From Clostridium vincentii (GTDB lineage: Bacteria; Bacillota; Clostridia; Clostridiales; Clostridiaceae), in assembly GCF_002995745.1 (NCBI RefSeq), contig NZ_PVXQ01000013.1:1-64000 (forward strand): 64,000 nt of DNA. The letters are read 5' to 3'. This document shows positions 45,454-54,974 of the stretch, piece after piece (position 1 is the first letter of the stretch; each line of letters begins with the position of its first letter). The notes beneath the pieces were generated by a model, which was given only the letters and a program-made list of their open reading frames with translations, did no database searches and was not told the origin of the DNA. A program made the translations under genes and the position numbers.

Positions 45454-46086
45454 ATGGAAAAGAAAAAGAATATTTCTATGGCTGTGATAAAAAGATTACC
45501 GAAGTATCATAGATATCTTAAGGAATTAATGAATAATGAGGTAGATAGAATATCTTCTAAGGATCTTGGCGAGAAGATTGGATTTACTGCTTCTCAAATA
45601 CGACAAGATCTTAATTGTTTCGGTGATTTTGGTCAACAGGGATATGGATACAATGTAAGAGAACTAAGTAATCAAATAAGTAATATTCTTGGTTTGAATA
45701 AACAATATAAAGCAGTAATAGTAGGTGCTGGTAATATTGGGCAGGCTATAGCAAACTACAAATTCACTAAGCTGGGGTTTGAGTATACTGGTATATTCGA
45801 TGCTAATCCTAAACTTATAGGAATGAAGATGCAAGGTGTAGAGATTAGAGATATAGATACACTTAAAGAGTATTTAAAAGATAATAAAATAGATATAGGA
45901 AGTATATGTGTTCCTAGAATTAACGCTCAAAAAGTTTGTGATGAGTTAATTGATGGAGGGGTAAGAGGGATATGGAACTTTGCACCTGTAGATTTAATAG
46001 TACCAAAGGATGTAACTGTTGAAAATGTCCATTTGAGTGAAAGTTTATTGACGTTAATATACTTATTGCAAAAGAAACAGGAATAG
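45454..46086 (+). CDS. rex: Redox-sensing transcriptional repressor Rex
   Basis: A dimeric NADH/NAD+ sensor that represses fermentative genes when NADH is low. A 210-aa protein with an N-terminal winged helix (SMAVIKRLPKYHRYLKEL, SSKDLGEKIGFTASQIRQDL) and a Rossmann domain VVGAGNIGQAIANY-like (here VIVGAGNIGQAIANY, about residues 85-99). Its position just before the crt operon, whose promoter has a Rex site, fits the known clostridial circuit. The ATG at 45454 follows GAGGGGAA; the open frame from 45421 lacks a site. The 177-bp gap upstream holds no clear structure. Confidence 0.96.
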   Translation: MEKKKNISMAVIKRLPKYHRYLKELMNNEVDRISSKDLGEKIGFTASQIRQDLNCFGDFGQQGYGYNVRELSNQISNILGLNKQYKAVIVGAGNIGQAIANYKFTKLGFEYTGIFDANPKLIGMKMQGVEIRDIDTLKEYLKDNKIDIGSICVPRINAQKVCDELIDGGVRGIWNFAPVDLIVPKDVTVENVHLSESLLTLIYLLQKKQE

Positions 46087-46213
46087 GTGCAGGTTGAGGA
46101 AATATATAATGTTAAAATTAACATAAAATCGTTATATATATATTGCAAAAAAATTGTCAAAGCATTATAATTGAAATTGGATTTGAAATAAAAGAAATTT
46201 TTTTTGTAACACA

Positions 46214-46231
46214 TTGTTATATAATTAACAA
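46214..46231 (+). promoter_or_regulatory. Rex operator in the crt promoter
   Basis: TTGTTATATAATTAACAA differs from the Rex consensus TTGTTAANNNNTTAACAA at one position and overlaps a TATAAT -10 box (46220-46225). NADH-free Rex should block the butyryl-CoA operon here. Confidence 0.82.
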
Positions 46232-46369
46232 ATAAGGTAAAGAAATAGTTTTCAACATATCATAATAAACTCATATCTCTTTAAAAAAATACACAATATA
46301 TAAAGAGGTATTTGTAAATAAATTTAGTCGGTCAAAAATAATCATATAATTTTAAGGAGGCAAATGGGC

Positions 46370-47152
46370 ATGGAATTAAAGAATGTAATTCTTGAAAAAG
46401 AAGGTCACTTAGCTATTGTTACAATCAATAGACCAAAGGCATTAAACGCTTTAAATTCAGAAACTCTAAAAGACCTTGATACGGTAATTGATAACTTAGA
46501 AAAAGACAATAACATTTATGCAGTTATATTAACAGGTTCAGGAGAGAAGTCTTTTGTTGCAGGAGCAGATATTGCAGAAATGAAAGACCTAAGTGAAGAA
46601 CAAGGAAAAGAATTCGGAATACTTGGAAATAATGTATTCTTAAGAGTAGAAAATTTGGCTAAGCCAGTTATAGCTGCAATCTCAGGATTTGCTCTTGGTG
46701 GTGGATGTGAATTATCTATGGCATGTGACATAAGAATAGCTTCAGAAAGAGCTAAATTTGGTCAGCCAGAAGCTGGGCTTGGTATTACACCAGGATTTGG
46801 AGGAACTCAAAGACTTCCCCGAATAGTTGGATTAGGTAAGGCAAAAGAGTTAATTTATACTTGCGATATTATTAAGGCTGATGAAGCTTTAAGAATAGGA
46901 CTAGTTAATAAAGTTGTACCTTTAGAGAATCTTATGGAAGAAGCAAAATCTATGGCCGCAAAGATTATAGCTAATGCTCCAATAGCAGTTAAGTTATGTA
47001 AAGATGCAATAAATAGAGGTATGCAAGTAGGCATAGATAAAGCAGTTATTATAGAAGCAGAAGACTTCGGTAAGTGCTTTAGTAGTGATGACCAAACTGA
47101 AGGAATGAATGCCTTTTTAGAAAGAAGAGAAAAGAACTTCCAAAACAAATAA
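46370..47152 (+). CDS. crt: 3-hydroxybutyryl-CoA dehydratase (crotonase)
   Basis: Dehydrates 3-hydroxybutyryl-CoA to crotonyl-CoA in the butyrate/butanol pathway. A 260-aa enoyl-CoA hydratase family protein: oxyanion-hole segment GSGEKSFVAGADIAEM (about residues 54-69), GGGCELSMACD with the first catalytic Glu, and PEAGLGITPGFGGTQRL with the second Glu. The ATG at 46370 is 9 bp from GGAGG and gives the usual MELKNV start; the ATG at 46364 is only 3 bp away. It is the first gene of the five-gene operon. Confidence 0.96.
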   Translation: MELKNVILEKEGHLAIVTINRPKALNALNSETLKDLDTVIDNLEKDNNIYAVILTGSGEKSFVAGADIAEMKDLSEEQGKEFGILGNNVFLRVENLAKPVIAAISGFALGGGCELSMACDIRIASERAKFGQPEAGLGITPGFGGTQRLPRIVGLGKAKELIYTCDIIKADEALRIGLVNKVVPLENLMEEAKSMAAKIIANAPIAVKLCKDAINRGMQVGIDKAVIIEAEDFGKCFSSDDQTEGMNAFLERREKNFQNK

Positions 47153-47186
47153 ATTTGTTTTTGAAATATTAAGGAGGGAAATTTAA

Positions 47187-48326
47187 ATGAATTTCGAATT
47201 AACTAGAGAACAACAATTAGTACAGCAAATGGTAAGAGAATTCGCAATAAATGAAGTTAAGCCAATAGCTGCTGAAATTGATGAAACAGAAAGATTCCCT
47301 ATGGAAAACGTAGAAAAAATGGCTAAGTTAGGAATAATGGGTATCCCATTTTCTAAAGAGTTTGGCGGAGCTGGCGGAGATGTTCTTTCATACATACTAG
47401 CTGTAGAAGAATTATCAAAAGTTTGTGCTACTACAGGAGTTATACTTTCTGCTCATACATCATTATGTGCGTCAGTAATTTATGAAAATGGTACTCCAGC
47501 TCAAAGAGAAAAATATTTACCTGAGCTTAATCAAGGTAAAAAAATCGGTGCTTTTGGTTTAACTGAACCAGGTGCTGGTACAGATGCAGCTGGACAACAA
47601 ACAACTGCTGTATTAGATGGAGATAATTACATTTTAAATGGTTCAAAAATCTTCATAACAAATGGTGGAGTTGCTGAGACTTTCATAATATTTGCTATGA
47701 CAGATAAGAGTCAAGGAACTAGAGGGATTTCTGCATTTATAGTAGAAAAAGCATTCCCAGGGTTCTCAGTAGGAAAGCATGAAAACAAGATGGGTATTAG
47801 AGCGTCTTCAACTACTGAATTAGTTATGGAAGATTGTATAGTACCAAAAGAGAATCTAATCAGTAAAGAAGGTAAGGGATTTGGTATAGCAATGAAGACT
47901 CTTGATGGAGGAAGAATTGGTGTAGCTGCTCAAGCTTTAGGTATTGCAGAGGGCGCTTTACAAGAAGCTATTGCATACATGAAGGAAAGAAAGCAATTTA
48001 ATAAACCTTTATCAGCATTCCAAGGATTACAATGGTATGTTGCTGAAATGGATGTTAAAATTGAAGCTGCTAGATTTTTAGTATATAAAGCTGCATGTAA
48101 GAAACAAGATGGTAAAGCGTATTCACTTGATGCTGCTCGTGCTAAACTGTTTGCAGCAGATGTTGCAATGGAAGTTACAACTAAGGCAGTACAAATCTTT
48201 GGTGGATATGGTTACACTAAGGAATACCCAGTTGAAAGAATGATGAGAGATGCCAAGATAACAGAAATATATGAAGGAACTTCAGAAGTTCAAAAGATGG
48301 TTATCGCAGGAAGCATTTTAAGATAG
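47187..48326 (+). CDS. bcd: Butyryl-CoA dehydrogenase
   Basis: An FAD enzyme reducing crotonyl-CoA to butyryl-CoA. With EtfAB it forms the complex that couples this to ferredoxin reduction by NADH (electron bifurcation). The 379-aa protein shows the acyl-CoA dehydrogenase layout: FGLTEPGAGTDAAG (about residues 125-138), the C-terminal QIFGGYGYTKEYPVERMMRD motif, and the catalytic Glu in ITEIYEGTSEVQ. The ribosome site is AGGAGGG. Confidence 0.97.
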   Translation: MNFELTREQQLVQQMVREFAINEVKPIAAEIDETERFPMENVEKMAKLGIMGIPFSKEFGGAGGDVLSYILAVEELSKVCATTGVILSAHTSLCASVIYENGTPAQREKYLPELNQGKKIGAFGLTEPGAGTDAAGQQTTAVLDGDNYILNGSKIFITNGGVAETFIIFAMTDKSQGTRGISAFIVEKAFPGFSVGKHENKMGIRASSTTELVMEDCIVPKENLISKEGKGFGIAMKTLDGGRIGVAAQALGIAEGALQEAIAYMKERKQFNKPLSAFQGLQWYVAEMDVKIEAARFLVYKAACKKQDGKAYSLDAARAKLFAADVAMEVTTKAVQIFGGYGYTKEYPVERMMRDAKITEIYEGTSEVQKMVIAGSILR

Positions 48327-48339
48327 GAGGATTTTTATA

Positions 48340-49119
48340 ATGAATATAGTAGTTTGTATAAAACAAGTTCCAGATACTGCAGTAGTAAAGATTGATCCTA
48401 AAACTGGTACATTAATAAGAGATGGTGTTCCATCAATAATGAATCCAGAGGACAAGCACGCACTAGAAGCTGCATTACAATTAAAAGAAACTCATGGTGC
48501 TAAGGTAACAGTTATAAGCATGGGACTTCCAATGGCTAAGGCTGTACTTAGAGAAGCATTATGTATGGGAGCTAATGAAGCTATCCTATTAACTGATAGA
48601 TGTCTTGGAGGAGCTGATACTTTAGCTACTTCAAAAGCACTAGCAGGAGTTATCGCAAAATTAGATTTTGACATAGTACTTGCTGGAAGACAAGCAATTG
48701 ATGGAGATACTGCACAAGTTGGTCCAGAAATAGCTGAACATTTAAATATTCCTCAAGTAACTTACGTTCAAGAAATCAAAGTTGAAGGTAATTCATTAAT
48801 AGTTAAAAGAGCATTAGAAGATGGATACCAAGTGGTAGAAGTTAAAACTCCATGCCTATTAACTGCAATTGAAGAATTAAATGAAGCTAGATACATGAAT
48901 GTAGCAGATATATTTGCAACGAATGATGATATGATTAAAATTATGACAGCAGATGATATAGATGTAGATAAGGCTGAATTAGGACTTAAGGGTTCACCTA
49001 CAAAGGTTAAAAAGTCAATGACTAAAGAAGTCAAGGGCAAAGGCGAAATAGTTAGAGAATCACCTAAAAACGCAGCATATTATGTTGTAGGAAAATTGAA
49101 AGAACAACACTACATCTAA
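48340..49119 (+). CDS. etfB: Electron transfer flavoprotein beta subunit
   Basis: The small ETF subunit, 259 aa: N-terminal VVCIKQVPDTA and the flavin/AMP-type segment GRQAIDGDTAQVGPEIAEHL (about residues 109-128). In the Bcd-EtfAB complex this subunit carries the bifurcating flavin. It is 14 bp from bcd with AGGAGG. Confidence 0.96.
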   Translation: MNIVVCIKQVPDTAVVKIDPKTGTLIRDGVPSIMNPEDKHALEAALQLKETHGAKVTVISMGLPMAKAVLREALCMGANEAILLTDRCLGGADTLATSKALAGVIAKLDFDIVLAGRQAIDGDTAQVGPEIAEHLNIPQVTYVQEIKVEGNSLIVKRALEDGYQVVEVKTPCLLTAIEELNEARYMNVADIFATNDDMIKIMTADDIDVDKAELGLKGSPTKVKKSMTKEVKGKGEIVRESPKNAAYYVVGKLKEQHYI

Positions 49120-49139
49120 TAATAGGAGGTTAATTTATT

Positions 49140-50147
49140 ATGAATATAGCAGATTACAAAGGCGTTTGGGTCTTTGCTGAACAAAGAGAAGGCGTACTAC
49201 AAAAAGTATCTTTAGAAATACTTGGAGAAGGTAGAAGAATTGCTGATGAATTAGGAGTAAAGTTAACCGCTTTATTACTAGGAAAAAATATAGAATCATT
49301 AGCAAAGACATTAGCTGAACATGGTGCTGATGAAGTTTTAGTTGCTGATGACAAAAATTTAGAACATTATACAACTGATGCTTACACTAAGGTTATTTGC
49401 GATTTAGCAAAAGTAAGAAAGCCTGGAATATTATTCGTAGGAGCTACTTTCATAGGAAGAGATTTAGGTCCAAGAATAGCGGCTAGATTATCAACAGGAT
49501 TAACTGCTGATTGTACATCAATTGAAGTTGAAGCTGCAAATGGTGACCTTTTAGCTACAAGACCAGCATTTGGTGGTAACTTAATGGCTACAATTGCTTG
49601 TCCAGATCATAGACCACAAATGGCTACAGTAAGACCAGGAGTATTCGCAAAGGTTTCTTCTGATGGATCTAAGTGTGCTATTGAAAAGGTTGAAGTTGAA
49701 TTAGCTGATAGCGATGTTAGAACTAAGGTTTTAGAAATTGTTAAAGCTAAGAAAGAAATTATAGATATAGCAGAAGCTGATTTCATAGTATCAGGTGGTA
49801 GAGGAGTTGGAAGTAAAGAAAACTTTAAACTACTTAAAGATTTAGCAAAAGTATTAGAAGGAAGCGTAGCTGGATCAAGAGCTGCAGTTGAAAATGGATG
49901 GATTGATGGAGCATATCAAGTTGGTCAAACTGGTAAGACTGTTAGACCACAAATTTATATAGCTTGTGGTATTTCAGGAGCTATACAACATGTTGCTGGT
50001 ATGCAAGATTCAGATTTAATCATTGCTGTTAATAAAGATGACACAGCTCCAATAATGAAACTTGCAGATTATGCAATAGTTGGAGACATTGCTAAGATAG
50101 TGCCAGAATTAATAGCTCAAATTAAGGAAATAAAGAACGCTGATTAG
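49140..50147 (+). CDS. etfA: Electron transfer flavoprotein alpha subunit
   Basis: The large ETF subunit, 335 aa, binding the second FAD through the C-terminal domain: VSGGRGVGSKENF, GSVAGSRAAVENGW and the conserved QVGQTGKTVRPQIYIACGIS stretch, then AVNKDDTAPIM. It passes electrons to Bcd. There is no N-terminal ferredoxin domain. Confidence 0.97.
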   Translation: MNIADYKGVWVFAEQREGVLQKVSLEILGEGRRIADELGVKLTALLLGKNIESLAKTLAEHGADEVLVADDKNLEHYTTDAYTKVICDLAKVRKPGILFVGATFIGRDLGPRIAARLSTGLTADCTSIEVEAANGDLLATRPAFGGNLMATIACPDHRPQMATVRPGVFAKVSSDGSKCAIEKVEVELADSDVRTKVLEIVKAKKEIIDIAEADFIVSGGRGVGSKENFKLLKDLAKVLEGSVAGSRAAVENGWIDGAYQVGQTGKTVRPQIYIACGISGAIQHVAGMQDSDLIIAVNKDDTAPIMKLADYAIVGDIAKIVPELIAQIKEIKNAD

Positions 50148-50149
50148 TT

Positions 50150-50218
50150 GATAAATTGAAAATTGAGAGTTGAGAGTTGAGGGTTTTAAATTCTCAATTC
50201 TTAATTTCAAATTGATGA
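50150..50218 (+). repeat. AT-rich hairpin element inside the operon
   Basis: The 84-bp gap between etfA and hbd contains the tandem pattern TTGAGAGTTGAGAGTTGAG and a complementary arm TTCTCAATTCTTAATTTCAA, able to form a long imperfect hairpin. There is no T-run, so it is not a standard terminator. The same style of GAGTTGA/CTCAATT repeat is often seen dispersed between genes. Confidence 0.5.
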
Positions 50219-50231
50219 GGAGGAATTTTTT

Positions 50232-51080
50232 ATGAAAAAAGTTTTCGTACTTGGTGCAGGAACAATGGGTGCTGGAATAGTTCAAGCATTCGCACAAAAG
50301 GGTTGTGAAGTAATTGTAAGAGATATCAAAGATGAATTTGTTCAAAGAGGTTTAGCTGGAATTACTAAGGGATTAGAAAAGCAAGTAGCTAGAGGAAAAA
50401 TGACTGAAGAAGTTAAAGTAGAAATTCTTTCAAGAATTTCAGGAACAACTGACATGAAGTTAGCTGCTGATTGTGACTTAGTAGTAGAAGCTGCAATTGA
50501 AAACATGAAAATCAAGAAAGAAATCTTTGCTGAATTAGATGGAATTTGTAAGCCAGAAACAATATTAGCTTCAAACACATCATCTTTATCAATTACTGAA
50601 GTTGCTTCAGCTACAAAGAGAGCAGATAAGGTTATAGGAATGCATTTCTTTAATCCAGCTCCAGTAATGAAGTTAGTTGAAATTATCAAAGGAATTGCTA
50701 CTTCTCAAGAAACTTTTGATACTGTTAAGGCATTAGCAGTTGAAATTGGAAAAGAGCCAGTAGAAGTTGCAGAAGCTCCAGGATTTGTTGTAAACAGAAT
50801 CCTAATTCCAATGATTAATGAAGCTTCATTCATTCTTCAAGAAGGAATTGCTTCAGTAGAAGATATAGATACAGCTATGAAATATGGCGCTAATCATCCA
50901 ATGGGACCTTTAGCATTAGGGGATCTTATTGGATTAGACGTTTGTCTAGCTATTATGGATGTTATGTTTAGTGAAACAGGAGATAGCAAGTACAGAGCTA
51001 GCAATGTTTTAAGAAAATATGTTAGAGCTGGATGGTTAGGTAGAAAGACTGGAAAAGGATTCTACGATTATTCAAAATAA
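50232..51080 (+). CDS. hbd: 3-hydroxybutyryl-CoA dehydrogenase
   Basis: Reduces acetoacetyl-CoA to 3-hydroxybutyryl-CoA. The 282-aa protein has the N-terminal Rossmann motif [15 protein letters not shown] (about residues 6-20), NTSSLSITE, the catalytic His in [16 protein letters not shown] (about 138) and the C-terminal [11 protein letters not shown] domain. It is the last gene of the crt-bcd-etfBA-hbd operon; thiolase is not in the window. Confidence 0.96.
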   Translation: MKKVFVLGAGTMGAGIVQAFAQKGCEVIVRDIKDEFVQRGLAGITKGLEKQVARGKMTEEVKVEILSRISGTTDMKLAADCDLVVEAAIENMKIKKEIFAELDGICKPETILASNTSSLSITEVASATKRADKVIGMHFFNPAPVMKLVEIIKGIATSQETFDTVKALAVEIGKEPVEVAEAPGFVVNRILIPMINEASFILQEGIASVEDIDTAMKYGANHPMGPLALGDLIGLDVCLAIMDVMFSETGDSKYRASNVLRKYVRAGWLGRKTGKGFYDYSK

Positions 51081-51093
51081 TATAGAATTTATT

Positions 51094-51128
51094 AAAACCT
51101 CCAAGGATTATTCCTTGGAGGTTTTTTT
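51094..51128 (+). terminator. Terminator of the butyryl-CoA operon
   Basis: AAAACCTCCAAGGA pairs with TCCTTGGAGGTTTT and is followed by TTT. A strong, textbook hairpin. Confidence 0.92.
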
Positions 51129-51274
51129 GTATCTAAAAATTAAAATGGAATATTTTACTGCGAATATATTGAAAAGCGTACCCGATAAGGCGTAGAATAG
51201 TATTATAAGGAGGTCCAAGCTTTATTCAAAAATAATATATTACAGTATGAATTTTTTAGGAGGTATTAAGAGTT

Positions 51275-52441
51275 ATGATGAGATTTACATTGCCAAGAGA
51301 TATTTATTACGGAAAAGGGTCTATGGAACAACTAAAAAATCTTAAAGGTCATAAAGCTATGTTAGTACTTGGAGGAGGCTCCATGAGAAAATTTGGGTTT
51401 GTAGATAAAGCTTTAGGATACCTAGGTGAGGCAGGAATAGAAGTTAAGATTATTGAAGGAATAGAACCAGATCCCTCAGTTGAAACCGTACTTAAGGGCG
51501 CAGAACAAATGGTGGAATTTAATCCTGATTGGATTATAGCTATGGGTGGCGGCTCACCAATTGATGCAGCAAAGGCTATGTGGGTATTTTATGAGCATCC
51601 GGAACTAACATTTGATGATATAAAAAATCCATTTACTATACCAGAATTAAGAAGTAAAGCTAAATTCTTAGCAATACCATCAACTAGTGGTACAGCAATA
51701 GAAGTAACTGCATTTTCTGTAATTACAGATTATAAAACAGAAATAAAGTATCCTTTAGCGGATTTTAATATAACACCAGACATTGCTATAGTAGACCCTG
51801 AACTCGCAGAAACAATGCCTCAAAAGCTAACTGCACATACAGGTGTAGATGCTCTAACTCATGCAATTGAAGCTTATGTATCTACAATGCACTCTCCATT
51901 TACTGATCCATCAGCACTGAAAGCAATTCAAATGGTTAAAGAATATTTAATTAAGTCTTATAATGGAGACGTTGAAGCGAGAGAACAAATGCATTATGGT
52001 CAATGCTTAGCAGGAATGGCATTTTCTAACGCATTACTTGGCATATGTCATAGCATGGCTCATAAGACTGGGGCTGTTTTTCATATCCCTCATGGATGTG
52101 CGAATGCTATATATTTGCCTCATGTAATTAGGTTTAATATGAAAATATCTCTAGACAGATATGCACAAATATCTAAACAGCTTGGATTAAGTGGAAATAA
52201 CGATGAAGAATTAGTTGAGTCTTTGATAAGCATGATAAAGGACTTAAATAAGGAAATGGGAATAGCAGCATCATTAAAAGAATATGGTATTGATGAAAAT
52301 GAGTTTAATTCAAAACTTGATTTAATATCAGAAAGAACTATTTTAGATGCTTGTACAGGATGTAATCCAAGAGAAGTGAATAAAGATCAAATGAAGAAGA
52401 TCTTCCAATGTGTATATTATGGAAATAAGATAGATTTTTAA
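51275..52441 (+). CDS. Iron-containing alcohol dehydrogenase
   Basis: An NAD(P)H-dependent alcohol dehydrogenase (388 aa, group III). The nucleotide site is GGGSPIDAAKAMW (about residues 91-103), followed by STSGTAIEVT. The iron-site histidines are in AGMAFSNALLGICHSMAHKTG (about 250-270) and FHIPHGCANA. It probably reduces acetaldehyde or butyraldehyde, consistent with the adjacent butyryl-CoA genes. It is monocistronic; TTGAAA/TAGAAT boxes 18 bp apart near 51169-51198 may be its promoter. The precise substrate is unknown. Confidence 0.92.
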   Translation: MMRFTLPRDIYYGKGSMEQLKNLKGHKAMLVLGGGSMRKFGFVDKALGYLGEAGIEVKIIEGIEPDPSVETVLKGAEQMVEFNPDWIIAMGGGSPIDAAKAMWVFYEHPELTFDDIKNPFTIPELRSKAKFLAIPSTSGTAIEVTAFSVITDYKTEIKYPLADFNITPDIAIVDPELAETMPQKLTAHTGVDALTHAIEAYVSTMHSPFTDPSALKAIQMVKEYLIKSYNGDVEAREQMHYGQCLAGMAFSNALLGICHSMAHKTGAVFHIPHGCANAIYLPHVIRFNMKISLDRYAQISKQLGLSGNNDEELVESLISMIKDLNKEMGIAASLKEYGIDENEFNSKLDLISERTILDACTGCNPREVNKDQMKKIFQCVYYGNKIDF

Positions 52442-52453
52442 ATTTAAGATTTT

Positions 52454-52482
52454 GAAACCACTCTTTTGAGTGGTTTCTTTAA
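52454..52482 (+). terminator. Terminator after alcohol dehydrogenase
   Basis: GAAACCACTC pairs with GAGTGGTTTC around a TTTT loop, followed by TTTAAT. Confidence 0.8.
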
Positions 52483-52523
52483 TATACAAAATAAGGTATA
52501 TTTCTACATAACAATAATTGTGG

Positions 52524-52553
52524 TTGTAACTAATCATTGATTTAAGGTATAAT
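52524..52553 (+). promoter_or_regulatory. Promoter of nfnAB
   Basis: TTGTAA (52524-52529) and TATAAT (52548-52553) with an 18-bp spacer, about 28 bp before the GTG start. Confidence 0.65.
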
Positions 52554-52586
52554 TAAAGAAATAAGCAACAAACTGGGGGATAAAAA

Positions 52587-53477
52587 GTGTATAAAATAGT
52601 AAAAAAAGAAAGACTAACAGATAATATTTACCTAATGGAAATTGAAGCGCCAAGAGTTGCTAGATCAGCAAATCCTGGACAATTTATAATTGTTAAACTA
52701 GATGAACGAGGGGAAAGAATCCCTTTAACAATATGCGATTATGATCCAAAAAAGGGAACGGTTACAATAGTTTTCCAAGCAATGGGAGCGTCTACTGAAG
52801 AAATGATAAAGTATGAAGAGGGAGATTCTTTTAAAGATTTTGTAGGACCTTTAGGAATGCCATCAGAATTTGTTCATGAAGACCTAGAGGAATTATCAAA
52901 AAAGAAAATAATTTTCGTTGCAGGTGGAGTAGGTACTGCACCAGTATACCCTCAAGTTAAATGGTTAAATTCTAAAGGAATTAAAGCAGATGTTATTGTG
53001 GGAGCAAGAAATACGGATATAGTTATTCTTCAAGATGAGATGAAGGCAGTTGCAGACAATTATTATTTAGCAACTGACGATGGATCATCAGGATATAAAG
53101 GATTAGTTACAGATAAGTTGAGAGATTTAGTTGAGAAGGAAGGCAAGAAATATGACTTGGTAGTTGCAATTGGACCGATGATTATGATGAAGTTTGTTAC
53201 CTTATTAACTAAGGAATTAAATATACCTACTGTAGTAAGCATGAACCCAATTATGGTAGATGGTACAGGTATGTGTGGCGCTTGTAGGGTATCTGTTGGA
53301 GGGAAAATTAAATTTGCTTGTGTTGATGGACCAGAATTCGACGGACATTTAGTTGATTTTAATCAAGCTATGAAGAGGCAATCTGTTTACAAAACGGAAG
53401 AGGGAAGAGCAATATTGAAAGAAAAAGAAGGAAGTACCCATCATGGTGGTTGCGGAAATTGCGGAGGTGACAAATAA
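52587..53477 (+). CDS. nfnA: NADH-dependent ferredoxin:NADP+ oxidoreductase, small subunit
   Basis: An FAD/[2Fe-2S] subunit (296 aa) of the bifurcating NfnAB complex that links NADH and reduced ferredoxin to NADPH. It has an N-terminal FNR-like beta-barrel, the nucleotide motif FVAGGVGTAPVYPQ (about residues 110-123) and a C-terminal cluster motif MCGACRVSVGGKIKFACVDG (Cys at about 231, 234 and 246). A further Cys pair lies in the HHGGCGNCGG tail. The GTG start is 7 bp from GGGGA. Its stop overlaps the nfnB start by one base. Confidence 0.92.
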   Translation: MYKIVKKERLTDNIYLMEIEAPRVARSANPGQFIIVKLDERGERIPLTICDYDPKKGTVTIVFQAMGASTEEMIKYEEGDSFKDFVGPLGMPSEFVHEDLEELSKKKIIFVAGGVGTAPVYPQVKWLNSKGIKADVIVGARNTDIVILQDEMKAVADNYYLATDDGSSGYKGLVTDKLRDLVEKEGKKYDLVVAIGPMIMMKFVTLLTKELNIPTVVSMNPIMVDGTGMCGACRVSVGGKIKFACVDGPEFDGHLVDFNQAMKRQSVYKTEEGRAILKEKEGSTHHGGCGNCGGDK

Positions 53478-54862
53478 TGAATAAGATGAAAAAAGTCCCA
53501 GTTTCTGAACAAGATCCAAAAGTGAGGGCTACTAATTTTGAAGAAGTATGTTTAGGTTATAACAATGAAGAGGCAATAGCAGAAGCTACAAGATGCTTAA
53601 ATTGCAAAAATCCTAGATGTGTAGGAGATTGTCCTGTTAGTATATCAATTCCGAGATTTATTCAAGCAGTTAAAAATGGGAATAATGAAGAAGCAGCTAG
53701 AATTATTGCTGAATCATCAGCATTACCTGCTGTTTGTGGTAGAGTATGTCCGCAAGAGTCTCAATGTGAAGGTGTTTGTGTACTTGGAATTAAAGGTGAA
53801 GCTATTTCAATAGGTAAGCTAGAAAGATTTGTGGCTGATTGGTCTAGAGAAAATAATATTGATTTGTCACAAACTTTACCTAAGAATGGTAAAAACGTAG
53901 CAGTTGTAGGTAGTGGTCCTGCTGGACTTTCATGTGCTGGAGACTTAGCTAAATTAGGCTATGAGGTTACTATATTTGAGGCGCTTCATGAGGCTGGCGG
54001 AGTTTTAGTTTATGGGATACCTGAATTTAGATTACCAAAAGAGACTGTAGTTAAAAATGAAGTGGAAAATGTTAAGAAGCTTGGAGTAAAGATAGAAACT
54101 AATGTTATTATTGGTAGAACTATTACTATTGATCAGTTATTTGAAGATGAAGATTTTAAAGCCGTTTTCATAGGATCAGGAGCAGGTCTTCCAAGATTTA
54201 TGGGGATACCCGGAGAGAGTTCGAATGGTGTTTCCTCAGCTAATGAATTTTTAACTAGAAACAACCTAATGAAGGCTTTCAAGGATGGATATAAAACTCC
54301 TATTCGTGCCGGAGAAAAGGTTGCAGTAGTAGGTGGTGGAAATGTTGCTATGGATGCTGCAAGAACTGCTTTAAGACTAGGGGCAGAGGCTCATATAGTC
54401 TATAGAAGAGGGGAAGAAGAACTTCCTGCAAGAGCAGAAGAAGTTCATCATGCTAAGGAAGAGGGAGTAATCTTTGATGTTCTTACTAATCCAACTGAAA
54501 TCCTTCATGATGAAAAGGGCTGGGTTACTGGAATGAAGTGTGTGAAGATGGAACTTGGAGAACCAGATCAATCAGGAAGAAGAAGTCCTATGGTTATTGA
54601 AGGTTCTGAATTTATATTAGATGTAGATACTGTAATAATGTCACTTGGTACATCACCAAATCCATTAATATCATCTACAACTAAGGGATTAGATACAAAT
54701 AAGAGACAATGTATTATCGCATCAGATGAGACAGGCCTTACTTCAAGAGAAGGAGTATTTGCTGGAGGAGATGCTGTAACAGGTGCTGCTACAGTTATAC
54801 TTGCAATGGGAGCAGGGAAAAAAGCTGCAGTTGGGATACATGAATATTTATCAGCAAAATAA
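53477..54862 (+). CDS. nfnB: NADH-dependent ferredoxin:NADP+ oxidoreductase, large subunit (glutamate synthase small-chain family)
   Basis: The 461-aa partner of NfnA. N-terminal [4Fe-4S] motifs are CLNCKNPRCVGDCP and CGRVCPQESQCEGVC (about residues 39-105), followed by FAD-binding VGSGPAGLSCAGDLAKLG and NADPH-binding VVGGGNVAMDAARTALRLG. The C-terminal FAD motif is GVFAGGDAVTGAATVI. Without a large GltB subunit nearby and fused in operon to nfnA, it is NfnB rather than glutamate synthase. Confidence 0.93.
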   Translation: MNKMKKVPVSEQDPKVRATNFEEVCLGYNNEEAIAEATRCLNCKNPRCVGDCPVSISIPRFIQAVKNGNNEEAARIIAESSALPAVCGRVCPQESQCEGVCVLGIKGEAISIGKLERFVADWSRENNIDLSQTLPKNGKNVAVVGSGPAGLSCAGDLAKLGYEVTIFEALHEAGGVLVYGIPEFRLPKETVVKNEVENVKKLGVKIETNVIIGRTITIDQLFEDEDFKAVFIGSGAGLPRFMGIPGESSNGVSSANEFLTRNNLMKAFKDGYKTPIRAGEKVAVVGGGNVAMDAARTALRLGAEAHIVYRRGEEELPARAEEVHHAKEEGVIFDVLTNPTEILHDEKGWVTGMKCVKMELGEPDQSGRRSPMVIEGSEFILDVDTVIMSLGTSPNPLISSTTKGLDTNKRQCIIASDETGLTSREGVFAGGDAVTGAATVILAMGAGKKAAVGIHEYLSAK

Positions 54863-54871
54863 TAGAACTTT

Positions 54872-54902
54872 AAAATGGGTGCATAGCACCCATTTTTTTT
54901 AT
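54872..54902 (+). terminator. Terminator after nfnAB
   Basis: AAATGGGTGC pairs with GCACCCATTT and is followed by TTTTTT. Confidence 0.88.
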
Positions 54903-54974
54903 GGTATAATTAATTTTAATTATTAAATAATATATAGTGTACAGTAGTTAAATTAGAGCGGAAAGGGTGAAAAT

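Noticed and set aside
53477..54862. Glutamate synthase small subunit.
   Set aside because: There is no large subunit nearby, and one-base overlap with an FNR-like subunit bearing the MCGAC cluster identifies NfnAB.
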